DNA of 64,000 nt from Nannocystis sp. RBIL2. Its GTDB lineage: Bacteria; Myxococcota_A; Polyangia; Nannocystales; Nannocystaceae. The position numbers and the translations under genes were made by a program. Below, piece after piece: positions 1 to 8,469 of the stretch. The stretch spans positions 2,836,001 through 2,900,000 of the forward strand of contig NZ_JAPNJW010000001.1 of NCBI RefSeq assembly GCF_026626745.1, written 5' to 3'. Each line of letters begins with the position of its first letter. The stretch's first letter is position 1. The notes beneath the pieces were generated by a model. The model worked only from the letters and a program-made list of their open reading frames with translations. It made no database searches and was not told the origin of the DNA.

Positions 1-2892
1 CCGCGCCCGCCTCCGGTCGCCCTCGGCGGCCCACAGCGCCTGGGCCAGCGCCGCCCGGGTGGAGGCGACCTGGTATGGATGGACGTCGACCTCGGGGTAG
101 CCCGCGAGCGCGCTGTCGAGCAGTGGCAGCGCCTCGCGCTCGCGTCCGAGAGCGATCAGCGTGCGGCCGACCGACGTGCGAACATAGCCGAGGATGGCGC
201 CGCTTTCGGGTCGCAGCGCCTCGAACAGCGAGAGTGCCGCGCGCCCGAGCTCGAGCGCCTCCTGCGGGCGGCCCGTGCGGCGCAGGACCTCGCCGAGGTT
301 GAGCTGACAGCGCGCGACGAACGGGTCTCGCTCGCCGCGGGTGCGGCGATGCATCGCCAGTGTCTCGCGCATCAGCGCGACGGCCTCCTCGGGGCGTCCC
401 ATTCCGAGGTACAGGCCGGCCCGATGCTCGGAGAAGTTCGCGACCTCGGGGTGCTCCTCGCCGAGGGCCTCCCGCAGGATCGCCAGCGCGCGGCTGTTGT
501 GGACGAGCGCCTCCTCGTAGCGACCGAGTGCTCGCAGGACCTCGCCGAGGTCGAAGTGCAGGCGCCCGAGCTCGACGGGGCCGTGGCCGTGGCCGGCCGT
601 GTGCGAGCTCAACGCGGCGCGCAGGTGTACCAGTGCCTCCTCGTCGCGGGCGAGCTCGTGCAGCGCCGCCGCGATGTTCAGGCGGGCGAGTCCGAGGTCC
701 GGATGCTCGGGGCCGAGCTGTTCGCTTCGCAGCTCGAGCACGCGCTCGAGCTGCTCCGCCGCCGCCGTGAAGCGGCCCTCGTCGATGTAGGCGAGTCCGA
801 GCCCCTCGAGCAGATCGATGTGCGGCTCGCGGCCGGCCTCGCGCATCTGCAGGGCAGCGCGCTCGTACCACGCACGCGCGGCCGCAGGATCGCCCGCGCG
901 CCACGCGAGCATTCCGCGGTAGTACGTGACGCGCGAGGTGAGGTCGAGGTCGCCGCCGAGCCGCTCGATCGCCGCGTCCGCTTGCTCGGCGTACTCGCGC
1001 GCGCGCTCGAGGTCGCCGAGCCGCTGGGCGGCGTGAAACACGAGGAAGCTCCACGCCTCGGCCGCGACCCGATCGTGTCGGACCGCCTCGGCGTCGTTCG
1101 CCGCTCGCCGCACGATCTGGGCGCCGAGATGCGGATCGGCGCCCTCGGCCTCGAGGATCCCCTGGAGCAGCAGCGCCTCGGCCGCGACCGGTCGGTACGC
1201 GAGCGCCTCGGCCCGGCGCACCAGCGACCTGGCGCGGTCGCGAGCCTCGGCGAGCGCCCCGGCGGTCTGGAGCACCTCGACCTCGGCGAGGGCGGCGCGG
1301 ATCGCCTCGACTTCGGTGCGGCTCGCCGCGTCCTCGGGCACGGGCAGGCGATCCTGGCCTGGCGCCGGGCGCAGGCAGGTGTCGGCCGCGCGCAGGGTGT
1401 CGATCACTCGCAGGGCGCGATCCGGATCGTCACCTGTCCCACGGGACAGCACCGTGGTCACCGCGGCCAGATCGTTCGCCCACGCATCGAGGCAGCGCGC
1501 CCCTGCGACCCCCGCAGCCGAGTCGCGGTCGACCTCGCACAGCTCGCCGTGGACCCGCTGCCACATTGCGATGTGCCCGTCGAGGGCCCCCTCGACCCGG
1601 CGCCACACGAATTGCACGCGCGCGCTGTCGTCCACGAGCAGCGCGGCCCGGACCGCGGCCCGCCGCTCGTCGCTCCAGGCGCTGGCCAGATGCAGCTCTG
1701 CCCCCGCGCAGACCCGGGCGTGCTCGTCGGTGCCGCCGCCGACGGCCGCCGCCGTCAGGGCGACGGCGGCCGCGAGAACACCCGTCCCGAGAGACAGATA
1801 GAGCGCGACCGGCCGCGGCGGCGACAGTTCCGCCAGCAGCGCGCTCATCGACGGGTGGCGCCGCGCGGGCACGGGCTCCAGGCCGCGCAGGACGGCGCGA
1901 CGCAGCCACCCCGGCACCCGGGCGTCGCGGCCCGGAGGATGCGCCGGCGGATGCGCCGGCGGACGGCCGGCGAGCGGACGGGCGCCGTACAGCCCCTCGT
2001 GGAGCGCGACGCAGAAGCTGAACACGTCCGAGCGTTCGTCGGCCGCCTCGCCGCGCTGCTGCTCCGGGGCCATGTACGCGGGTGTACCGACCAGCGCTCC
2101 GGAGCGCGTCAACGCCGTGTCCGCGGCCGAGTCGACGGACCCGACCGTCTCTTCGTCGCCGGCGGCCTCGCGCGTCGGCGCCGAGACGACCGTCGGCGGC
2201 GGGCTCGCCTCGATGGGCCGCGCCAGCCCGAAGTCGGTCACCATCACGCGCCCGTTGCGATCGACGAGCACGTTGTCCGGCTTGAAATCGCGATGGACCA
2301 GCCCCGCCTGGTGTGCCGCCGCCAGCCCGCGTCCGGCTTGCACGAACACCGCGAGCACCTCGAACCAGCGCGGCCGGGTCTTCAGCCACGCCCGCAGCGT
2401 CTGGCCCTCGACCAGGTCCATCGCCATGTACACCTGGCCGCCGCACACGCCGATGTCGTGCACCGCGAGCACATTCGGGTGCGAGAGACGGGCCATGGCT
2501 TTCGACTCGCGGATCAATCGCCGCTCGAGGTCCGGGTCGAGCGTCGAGAGCTCGGGGCGGATCAACTTCAGCGCGACCTTGCGGTCGAGCCGCGGATCGA
2601 ACGCCGCATACACCACACCCATGCCACCGCTGCCGATCCGCTCGAGCACCTGGTAAGGCCCCACGTCGGTGCCCGGGGCGAGCAGGGCGGGCGCTGGCAG
2701 CGCCGCATCGCCGCCCCGCGACGCCTCGCTCGACCGACCGACGAGCGCCGCCAAGAGCCCGCGGCAGGCCTCGCAGCGGTCGACGTGAGTGCGCATGTGC
2801 TCACGCTCGGCCTCGGTCCTGCCTCCGGCGAGCAGGTCGAGGACATCATTGTCGCTCAGACACGTCGTACCGGGCTCGCTTTTCGTTCGCAT
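1..2892 (-). CDS. Ser/Thr protein kinase with zinc-binding N-terminus and TPR tail (3' end outside window)
   Basis: Reading leftward from ATG 2892, the N-terminus has an anti-sigma-type zinc motif (MRTHVDRCEACRGLL, His-x3-Cys-x2-Cys). A complete Hanks-type kinase domain follows: glycine loop GSGGMGVVY, catalytic loop VHRDFKPDN, DFG and the GTPAYMAPEQ segment. After a likely single membrane helix near 1800-1740 the rest is a long alanine/leucine-rich region with TPR-like repeats, as in myxobacterial kinases that signal through a tetratricopeptide sensor. The protein is still open at base 1, so at least 964 residues are present and the C-terminus is missing. It is divergent from the sigma factor at 3026 with 133 bp between starts; this kinase/sigma pairing is common in Nannocystineae. 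Function as a membrane signalling kinase is firm from motifs; its targets are unknown. Long plus-strand ORFs here are antisense shadows. Confidence 0.93.
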   Translation of the reverse strand, partial: MRTKSEPGTTCLSDNDVLDLLAGGRTEAEREHMRTHVDRCEACRGLLAALVGRSSEASRGGDAALPAPALLAPGTDVGPYQVLERIGSGGMGVVYAAFDPRLDRKVALKLIRPELSTLDPDLERRLIRESKAMARLSHPNVLAVHDIGVCGGQVYMAMDLVEGQTLRAWLKTRPRWFEVLAVFVQAGRGLAAAHQAGLVHRDFKPDNVLVDRNGRVMVTDFGLARPIEASPPPTVVSAPTREAAGDEETVGSVDSAADTALTRSGALVGTPAYMAPEQQRGEAADERSDVFSFCVALHEGLYGARPLAGRPPAHPPAHPPGRDARVPGWLRRAVLRGLEPVPARRHPSMSALLAELSPPRPVALYLSLGTGVLAAAVALTAAAVGGGTDEHARVCAGAELHLASAWSDERRAAVRAALLVDDSARVQFVWRRVEGALDGHIAMWQRVHGELCEVDRDSAAGVAGARCLDAWANDLAAVTTVLSRGTGDDPDRALRVIDTLRAADTCLRPAPGQDRLPVPEDAASRTEVEAIRAALAEVEVLQTAGALAEARDRARSLVRRAEALAYRPVAAEALLLQGILEAEGADPHLGAQIVRRAANDAEAVRHDRVAAEAWSFLVFHAAQRLGDLERAREYAEQADAAIERLGGDLDLTSRVTYYRGMLAWRAGDPAAARAWYERAALQMREAGREPHIDLLEGLGLAYIDEGRFTAAAEQLERVLELRSEQLGPEHPDLGLARLNIAAALHELARDEEALVHLRAALSSHTAGHGHGPVELGRLHFDLGEVLRALGRYEEALVHNSRALAILREALGEEHPEVANFSEHRAGLYLGMGRPEEAVALMRETLAMHRRTRGERDPFVARCQLNLGEVLRRTGRPQEALELGRAALSLFEALRPESGAILGYVRTSVGRTLIALGREREALPLLDSALAGYPEVDVHPYQVASTRAALAQALWAAEGDRRRAR

Positions 2893-3025
2893 GACCGCGC
2901 CGCGGAGATGTATCAGTTTCGGCGCGCTCCTGGGGCACGTGGGGACGACGTCTCCCCACGCGCGCGTCCGCTGACTTGTGCGCGCCGCGGGATTTTGCGA
3001 GGTTTTGCGGACCGGCCGATCCCCG

Positions 3026-3877
3026 ATGCGCCCCCTCTCTCCCTCCGCGGCCGTCCTGGCGGTCCTGCGCAACCGCTGGCACGAAGCGCAGGCGCCGTGG
3101 CCGAACGTCCGCATCGATCGCGAGGCGTTCATCGCCCACTGTCAGGGCCTCCTGCCGGACGACCCCGAGGCCGCGGTCCAGGCCGTCGCCGGCCTTCACG
3201 TCAGCGACCTCTATCTGGCGTACGCGTGCGCGGTCGCGGCCGACCCGCTCGCCGTCCGGCTCTTCGAGGACAAGATCCTCGCCGAGGGAGCGGACGTGCT
3301 GAAGTCGCTCGACTCCGACCCGACCTTCGGCGACGAGGTGTGCCAGACCGTCCGCCAGCGGCTACTCGTCGGCACGGAGAGCGGAGGCCCGCGCCTGCTC
3401 GAGTACGCCGGCCGCGGACCCCTCGCGGCGTGGGTCCGGATCAGCCTCGTCCGCACCGGCCTCTCCCTGCGCCGCCAGCAGAACCGCGAGCAGCGGCGCC
3501 TGAGCGACCTCCAGGACAGCGCGCTGGCCACCGCCGGCGACCCCGAGCTCGACTACCTGCGCAGCCGCTACCGGGTCGAGTTCGAGCAGGCCTTCCGCGA
3601 CGCCTGCGCTCGCCTCCCCGAGCGCGAGCGCGCGGTCTTGCGGCTCGCCGTGATCGACGGCCTGAGCGTCGACCGGATCGGGCTGGTGTACGGCATGCAC
3701 CGGGCCACTGCTGCGCGCTGGCTGATCCGCGCCCGCACGCTGCTGTTCGAGGAGACGCGGCGCCTTTTGACCGCCGCTCTGGGCCTCTCGCCCTCCGAAT
3801 TCGGCAGCCTCGCCCGGCTCGTCCATAGCCAGCTCGACGTCCAGATCTCGGTCTTGCTCCGCGACCCGCAGGCGTGA
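3026..3877 (+). CDS. Sigma-70 family RNA polymerase sigma factor, myxobacterial type
   Basis: A 283-residue protein starting at ATG 3026 (MRPLSPSAAVL). An upstream in-frame start at 2978 would add 16 residues that look like non-coding DNA. The C-terminal third carries a sigma region-4-like helix-turn-helix (LPERERAVLRLAVIDGLSVDRIGLVYGMHRATAARWL). The middle (RGPLAAWVRISLVRTGLSLRR) resembles region 2. The architecture matches the Myxococcales sigma family often modelled as TIGR03001, which is usually encoded beside a Ser/Thr kinase. Here the kinase is divergently transcribed immediately upstream, so the two probably share a regulatory region and possibly a signalling route (inference). Family assignment is by recognition, not by search. 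Confidence 0.85.
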   Translation: MRPLSPSAAVLAVLRNRWHEAQAPWPNVRIDREAFIAHCQGLLPDDPEAAVQAVAGLHVSDLYLAYACAVAADPLAVRLFEDKILAEGADVLKSLDSDPTFGDEVCQTVRQRLLVGTESGGPRLLEYAGRGPLAAWVRISLVRTGLSLRRQQNREQRRLSDLQDSALATAGDPELDYLRSRYRVEFEQAFRDACARLPERERAVLRLAVIDGLSVDRIGLVYGMHRATAARWLIRARTLLFEETRRLLTAALGLSPSEFGSLARLVHSQLDVQISVLLRDPQA

Positions 3878-4010
3878 GGAGCCGCGCGTCGGCGAATCGC
3901 CTCTCTTCGTGCGACCGAGGCCCGGAGTCGGCGTGTCGGCGAGCCGGTGCGACCGAGGTCGGGACGCGGCGTCATTCGCGGTGAACCGAGCGCGACGCTC
4001 GAGGTTTGCC

Positions 4011-5507
4011 ATGCGAAGCTCAGTCCCCATCTTTCTGTCCACATTGCTCGCCGTCAGCCTCGGCGAGCCGGCGCCTGCGCGAGCGACCGCTCCCGAGCCT
4101 GCGATCGACGCGCGCGCCGAGCCCGCCGAGCCCGCCGAGCCTGCCTTTGCGGCCGATCCCGCCGCGGTCGATCCAGCGGCCCTCGTCGCCGAGGCCGCCG
4201 TCGCGGAGCCGGCCGTCGCCGGGGAGGAAGACCCCGCCGTCTACGCCGCGCGCCTGCGATCCCAGATCTCGGTGATCCGCGGCCCCCTGCTCGACAGGCT
4301 CGCCGACAAGATCATGGACAAGCAGTCGCAGAAGATGGACCAGATCTCGGGCGTCCTGTCGCGGATCGCCCTCTGCGGCCTGTTGCTGCTGCTGCTCCCC
4401 CTCGTATCGATCCGCCGCTACCCGGGCAAGTTCGGCGTGCTGTTCCGCTACAGCGCGCTGGCGGCGGTGACCTTCGTGATCGCCGTCAATCTGTTCAGCG
4501 GCGCGCTGATGCTGCTCCGCGGGATCCAGGCGGGCCTCGGCTCCGTGTCGAACCCGCAGGTCCAGATGGTCGAGGCGACGCTCGCTCTGCTGGACGAGAA
4601 GGCCGAGGAGATGGCGCCGATGGGGCCTCTCATCATCGAGCCGACGCTCGCGCAGCTCAGCCTCGAGTCCGAAGAGCCGCTGCCGGTGATCATGCTCGAG
4701 AACGTGCAGAAATTCCGCGACGATATGCAGGTGTTCAGCACGGTCGCCAGCTTCTTCAAGAGCGTCAGCTGGGTGCTCGCATACATCCCGGTGGTGCTGA
4801 CCCTGCTCACCGGCGCGCTGTTCTTCCTGGCGATAAGGCCCACGCTGCTCGAGATCGTGCGGCTGCCCGGGCGCGCCGCCCGTGGCGAGGCCGGAGTCGG
4901 GCGTACCGTCATCAAGAAGACGCTGCAGCGGATCAGCCGCGAGTTCCTGGCGACGCTGGGCGTGATCGTCGTGTTGATCGCGCTGACGCTGCTCGCGTCG
5001 GTGCTGACGACCTACATGCTGCAGCCCGCGCTCGAGACGTTCATCGCCTACCTCTCGCTCGCATTCATCTATGTCCAGGTCGAGCCGAACGCGTCGTCCT
5101 CCGCGGTGCTGGCGAGCCTGGTCGGCGTCACCCTGTTCCTCGTGTTCAACCTCGTCGCCGTGGTCGCCGCGAGCGCGCTCTACCTCGGCAAGTCGCAGAA
5201 GATCTTCCAGCGCCGCTTCCACGACAAGGTCCCGCTGGCCGCGCACCGCCGGTTCTGGCGCTGGGGCACGATCGGCCTGCTCTGGGTGCAGCTGTTCCCG
5301 ATCGCCTACATCTTCGCCGCCAAGCCGCTGGTCGAATTGCTGATCGACAAGACCCTGGACCCGGCCGCGCCGGACTGGGGTTTCGTGCTGGTGTCGGGCC
5401 CGGCGGTCCTGCTCGTCCTGTTCGTGATCACGTTCTGGCTCGCGCGCGGCGTGGGAGCGCTCCGTTTCCTCGCCCGTTACCGCCCGCAAGACGTCCACGC
5501 GAGCTGA
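4011..5507 (+). CDS. Polytopic membrane protein of unknown function
   Basis: 498 residues from ATG 4011. An in-frame ATG at 3909 exists, but the protein from 4011 begins with a clean signal sequence (RSSVPIFLSTLLAVSLGEPAPA). An Ala/Pro/Glu-rich periplasmic linker follows (residues about 20-80), then a helix with DKIMDKQSQKMD, and at least six hydrophobic segments (for example ALCGLLLLLLPLVSI, VLAYIPVVLTLLTGALFFLA, TLGVIVVLIALTLLASVL, AVLLVLFVITFWLA). No enzymatic motif was recognised. It follows the sigma factor on the same strand with a 133-bp gap, so co-transcription is possible. Probably a lineage-specific inner-membrane protein. Confidence 0.8.
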   Translation: MRSSVPIFLSTLLAVSLGEPAPARATAPEPAIDARAEPAEPAEPAFAADPAAVDPAALVAEAAVAEPAVAGEEDPAVYAARLRSQISVIRGPLLDRLADKIMDKQSQKMDQISGVLSRIALCGLLLLLLPLVSIRRYPGKFGVLFRYSALAAVTFVIAVNLFSGALMLLRGIQAGLGSVSNPQVQMVEATLALLDEKAEEMAPMGPLIIEPTLAQLSLESEEPLPVIMLENVQKFRDDMQVFSTVASFFKSVSWVLAYIPVVLTLLTGALFFLAIRPTLLEIVRLPGRAARGEAGVGRTVIKKTLQRISREFLATLGVIVVLIALTLLASVLTTYMLQPALETFIAYLSLAFIYVQVEPNASSSAVLASLVGVTLFLVFNLVAVVAASALYLGKSQKIFQRRFHDKVPLAAHRRFWRWGTIGLLWVQLFPIAYIFAAKPLVELLIDKTLDPAAPDWGFVLVSGPAVLLVLFVITFWLARGVGALRFLARYRPQDVHAS

Positions 5508-6154
5508 CCGCAGTCGGGGAGCAGGCACCGAGGTGCACCTCGAGTCGACGGCCATCGTCGACTCGAGCTGGACACGAGGGACGAGCGCAGGGCCCGGATG
5601 ACGACGGCCGAGAGCGACACCGTGCTCGTCGTGGGCTTCGAGCAGCACGCGCTGGTGAGCGAGGCGAAGCACGCCCCGTCCCTCGGAGAGGCCTCGTCTG
5701 CGGGACGCTGGCCATGGGCGAGCCGGTGGACACCGATTCAAAGGTGCTGCTGCGCCGCGTGATCACGTCGGACGGCTGACGTCAGCTGGTGGTACTTTGA
5801 TGAGAGAGCGGTGACGGCCGGTCATCCTCGAACCTCCGAGGCGCCATTCGCCGAGCGCGTACCAGTTCACGGCGCCGCGGTGTGGTCCGGTGGCAACGTC
5901 GAGCCAGCGATGAACCCGCGAGATCGAAGGCCCGGCACGGCTCCTCCGCCGCGCGCTTTACGACGGCTACTTCTGGTTCGTCCAGCTCATCCCCCCTGCA
6001 GCAAGCGCAGCGCGGGCGTGAGCGACGCGAGGCGTGAGAATCCGCCATCGGCGACACATGCGACGGGGACGCGGCGACGGCGTGTCACCGATGCGGCGGC
6101 GACCGCTGCGACCACGACGAGGGGTCGGCGTCATTGTGGTGAAGCGACTCGCGT
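5508..6154. other. Gene-poor stretch with decayed sequence
   Basis: No ORF here has a convincing start or family. Plus-strand codons near 5710-5779 (LAMGEPVDTDSKVLLRRVITSDG, read in two parts) look gene-like but stop at 5779 without a start, so they may be the tail of a lost gene. Nothing else was recognised. Confidence 0.4.
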
Positions 6155-7000
6155 ATGTCTGTCATCTCCGCAACCGCCCTTTCTCTCGTCCTCGCTCTCA
6201 CGCAGGCGCCTCCCGTGGCCGACGCTCCGCTCGCATCGAGCGGCGCGGCCGACGACGCCGCGCCCGCACCCACGAACAAGACCGAAGGCCCCGAGCCGGC
6301 CCCCGAAGTGACGGCGTCGGCGTCGGCGTCTGCAAAGGACAGGCCCTCGCCGCCGCGTCGCCGCGGAATCGGTCTGATGGCCACCGCCGGGGTTTTCGGC
6401 GCGCTCGGACTCGGCGCCAACATGGGACGGATCATCACCGTCAAGCGCGGCTGCAGCGACGTGGGCGGAGATCCGGCCGACTGCCTCGGCGACGCGGTCA
6501 GCCTCGCGGCGCTCGGCCCGGTCGCCCTCATCTCCAACCTGTTCGCGTTCGGCTTCGCCGGCGGAGCGGGTGGTACCCACGGTCGTCATGCCGCGTATCA
6601 GACCGCCTACGCCGGCGGGCGCGAGCGGCTCGGCCGACTCCACGCCGGTCTCGGCGCCGGTCTCATGACGCTCGGGATCCTCGGCTACATCGGCGTACGG
6701 GTCGGCTCGCTCGTCGACGTCTTCGGCGCCTCTTCGTGCGACCGCAAGTATCCGTACGACGAGGCCTCCGGCATGTCCGACCCCGACTACGGGCAGTGCG
6801 TGCGCGGGCGGTGGGCCGGGTACCTGAGCGGCATCATGCTCACTCAGGCGACCGGGATCGTCGGCGTCGGGTTGCTCGCCCACGGCGCGAGTTACAACCG
6901 CAAGCTGCGTCGCTACCGCCGGGCCATCGGCGAGCACACTCGTCTGACCCCGAGCTTCAGCCCGACGTTCGCGGGCGTGTCGCTCGTCGGCCGATTCTGA
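6155..7000 (+). CDS. Hypothetical membrane protein with signal peptide
   Basis: 281 residues. The N-terminus MSVISATALSLVLALTQAPPVADA is a plausible signal peptide, followed by an Ala/Pro/Ser-rich linker (residues about 20-65). After that come glycine-rich hydrophobic segments (GLMATAGVFGALGLGANMG, LAALGPVALISNLFAFGFAGGAGG, GLGAGLMTLGILGYIGVRVG, SGIMLTQATGIVGVGLLAHG), suggesting four membrane helices. Cysteines at CSDVGGDPADC and CDRKYPYDEASGMSDPDYGQC are spaced to form disulfides in a periplasmic loop (inference). No catalytic motif is visible. Similar short four-helix proteins are common in Nannocystis-type genomes, with no known role. Confidence 0.75.
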   Translation: MSVISATALSLVLALTQAPPVADAPLASSGAADDAAPAPTNKTEGPEPAPEVTASASASAKDRPSPPRRRGIGLMATAGVFGALGLGANMGRIITVKRGCSDVGGDPADCLGDAVSLAALGPVALISNLFAFGFAGGAGGTHGRHAAYQTAYAGGRERLGRLHAGLGAGLMTLGILGYIGVRVGSLVDVFGASSCDRKYPYDEASGMSDPDYGQCVRGRWAGYLSGIMLTQATGIVGVGLLAHGASYNRKLRRYRRAIGEHTRLTPSFSPTFAGVSLVGRF

Positions 7001-7351
7001 CTCCAACCTGTCGAACGCCGGGCGCGACGGCTCGGCCGCCGTCCGTTGTTTACGGCGACAGGACCGCGACGATCGACTATCTGCGGCCGGCGGAGCCGGG
7101 CACCGAGGTGCGACGCGCGGTGAACGACGGACACGAGCAGGGCGGTCGGCCCGGCGTCCACGAGCGCGAGGCGGCTGTCGACTGCGACGCCACACATCGC
7201 GGCGGAGTGGCCTGACAGGCCACTGTCCGTCGGCGAACGCGGCCAAGGGTCCGCGTATTGCCGAGCGGCGTCGTTGGTACGCGTTGTGCAATACAGGTGG
7301 CGTCGCGGTTGACGCCGCGGCGTTCATCTCACCTGGAAAGACAGATCGCTC

Positions 7352-7987
7352 ATGTTCAATGCCAATGTTCGTAGTTTCGTCGCGCTGACCACCCTGCTCG
7401 CCGGACTGCTCGCCGTGCCCGGCTGTGACGCGGGAGATCCGGCCGCCGCGAGCCTCGCCGCTTACACCCCCAACTATGAGGGTGCCGAGGATCCGGTCGC
7501 CGGCATGTCGCTGAAGCTCGCCGGTTCGGCCGCGATCGAGCTCGCCGACGGCGAGGTCGTCGAGCTCGCGCTCAGCGACGAGCAGCGCGCCACCCTCGAG
7601 TGCGACGGCGACGCGCGCGTCTCCCAGATCCTCATCGATCCGCTGCAGCTCGGGGACCGCGGCTTCGTGGCACCGGTGCTCGAGGCGACCTGTGACGGCG
7701 AGAGCCCGACGGCGCACGTCAACCTGCGCGAGGCCGGCGAGTCGTGCGATGGCGAGGACTGCATCGCTTTCATCCCGGCGCTCGGCGGCGCCGACCTGCC
7801 CTTGAGCGCGCCAGAGGGCCTGCCCGCGTCGCTTTGCCTGCCGGCGGGCACCCAGGCCTGCATCGGCTGCGGCCTCGGTCGGGTGCGCACGAGGATCCTG
7901 ACGTCGAGCACGTTCGATCCGTCGACGGGTAACTGCTCCTACGGGTACACGTACGGCACGTGCGACTACGACATGTGCACGATGTGA
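7352..7987 (+). CDS. Cysteine-rich lipoprotein of unknown function
   Basis: 211 residues from ATG 7352. The N-terminus FVALTTLLAGLLAVPGCDAG has a lipobox (AVPGC), so it is predicted to be a lipoprotein cleaved before Cys25 or close to it. The mature part has paired cysteines (ECDGDARV, ATCDGESP, ESCDGEDC, CLPAGTQACIGCGLG) and ends CSYGYTYGTCDYDMCTM. Eleven or so cysteines in about 190 residues imply a disulfide-stabilised surface protein. No family was recognised. It overlaps or nearly touches the next reading frame, so a two-gene unit is possible. Confidence 0.75.
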   Translation: MFNANVRSFVALTTLLAGLLAVPGCDAGDPAAASLAAYTPNYEGAEDPVAGMSLKLAGSAAIELADGEVVELALSDEQRATLECDGDARVSQILIDPLQLGDRGFVAPVLEATCDGESPTAHVNLREAGESCDGEDCIAFIPALGGADLPLSAPEGLPASLCLPAGTQACIGCGLGRVRTRILTSSTFDPSTGNCSYGYTYGTCDYDMCTM

Positions 7988-8012
7988 GCACGGGGGTCGC
8001 GGGCCGGGGCTC

Positions 8013-8408
8013 GTGCTCGCGGCAGGCCTGTGGCTGCGGGCGAGCTCCCGCGGCCACGCCCCCGACGGCGAACCGTGCGAGGACGGCCTGGGTAGCGCCG
8101 GCCTGTGCATGCCCGCCGACGACACCACCACCGGCGGCGAGAGCACCACCGAGAATGACAGCACCACCGGCGAGGACAGCGACGCCGGGAATGGCGATAC
8201 CACCGGCGAAGGCAGCACCGCCAGGAATGTCGACACCACGAGTGATGTCGGCGCCAGGGACGGGAATCCGGGCACCCCCGCCGACACGAGCGGCGCCAGA
8301 TCCAGCGACGCCCTCGCGGACGGCGACTCCGGCTGCAACCTCACTGGCGATCCCGCTCTCGGCCTGCTCGCCTTGCCGTGGTGGCTCGCCCGCCGTCGCC
8401 GGCGCTGA
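8013..8408 (+). CDS. Small Thr/Gly/Asp-rich exported protein with C-terminal sorting tail
   Basis: 131 residues from GTG 8013; the start is uncertain because the frame stays open upstream without another start codon. The middle is a low-complexity linker rich in Thr, Gly, Asp and Ser, typical of Nannocystis-type secreted proteins. The C-terminus CNLTGDPALGLLALPWWLARRRRR has the order cysteine, short hydrophobic helix, then an arginine cluster, which is the layout of MYXO-CTERM-like surface-sorting tails. A signal peptide is not obvious (VLAAGLWLRASS is short), so the gene may be 5'-truncated or may be the distal part of a larger decayed gene. It starts 26 bp after the preceding lipoprotein stop. 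Confidence 0.55.
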   Translation: MLAAGLWLRASSRGHAPDGEPCEDGLGSAGLCMPADDTTTGGESTTENDSTTGEDSDAGNGDTTGEGSTARNVDTTSDVGARDGNPGTPADTSGARSSDALADGDSGCNLTGDPALGLLALPWWLARRRRR

Positions 8409-8469
8409 CCTCGGATCTCAGCCCAGCGGCCCCGAACGGCGCGGCCCGACCACGAAGGTCACAGGGGGT

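Noticed and set aside
79..3828. 1249-residue plus-strand ORF
   Set aside because: It is antisense to the kinase, in the codon-aligned frame that stays open in GC-rich genes, and shows no domain; the minus strand carries full kinase motifs.
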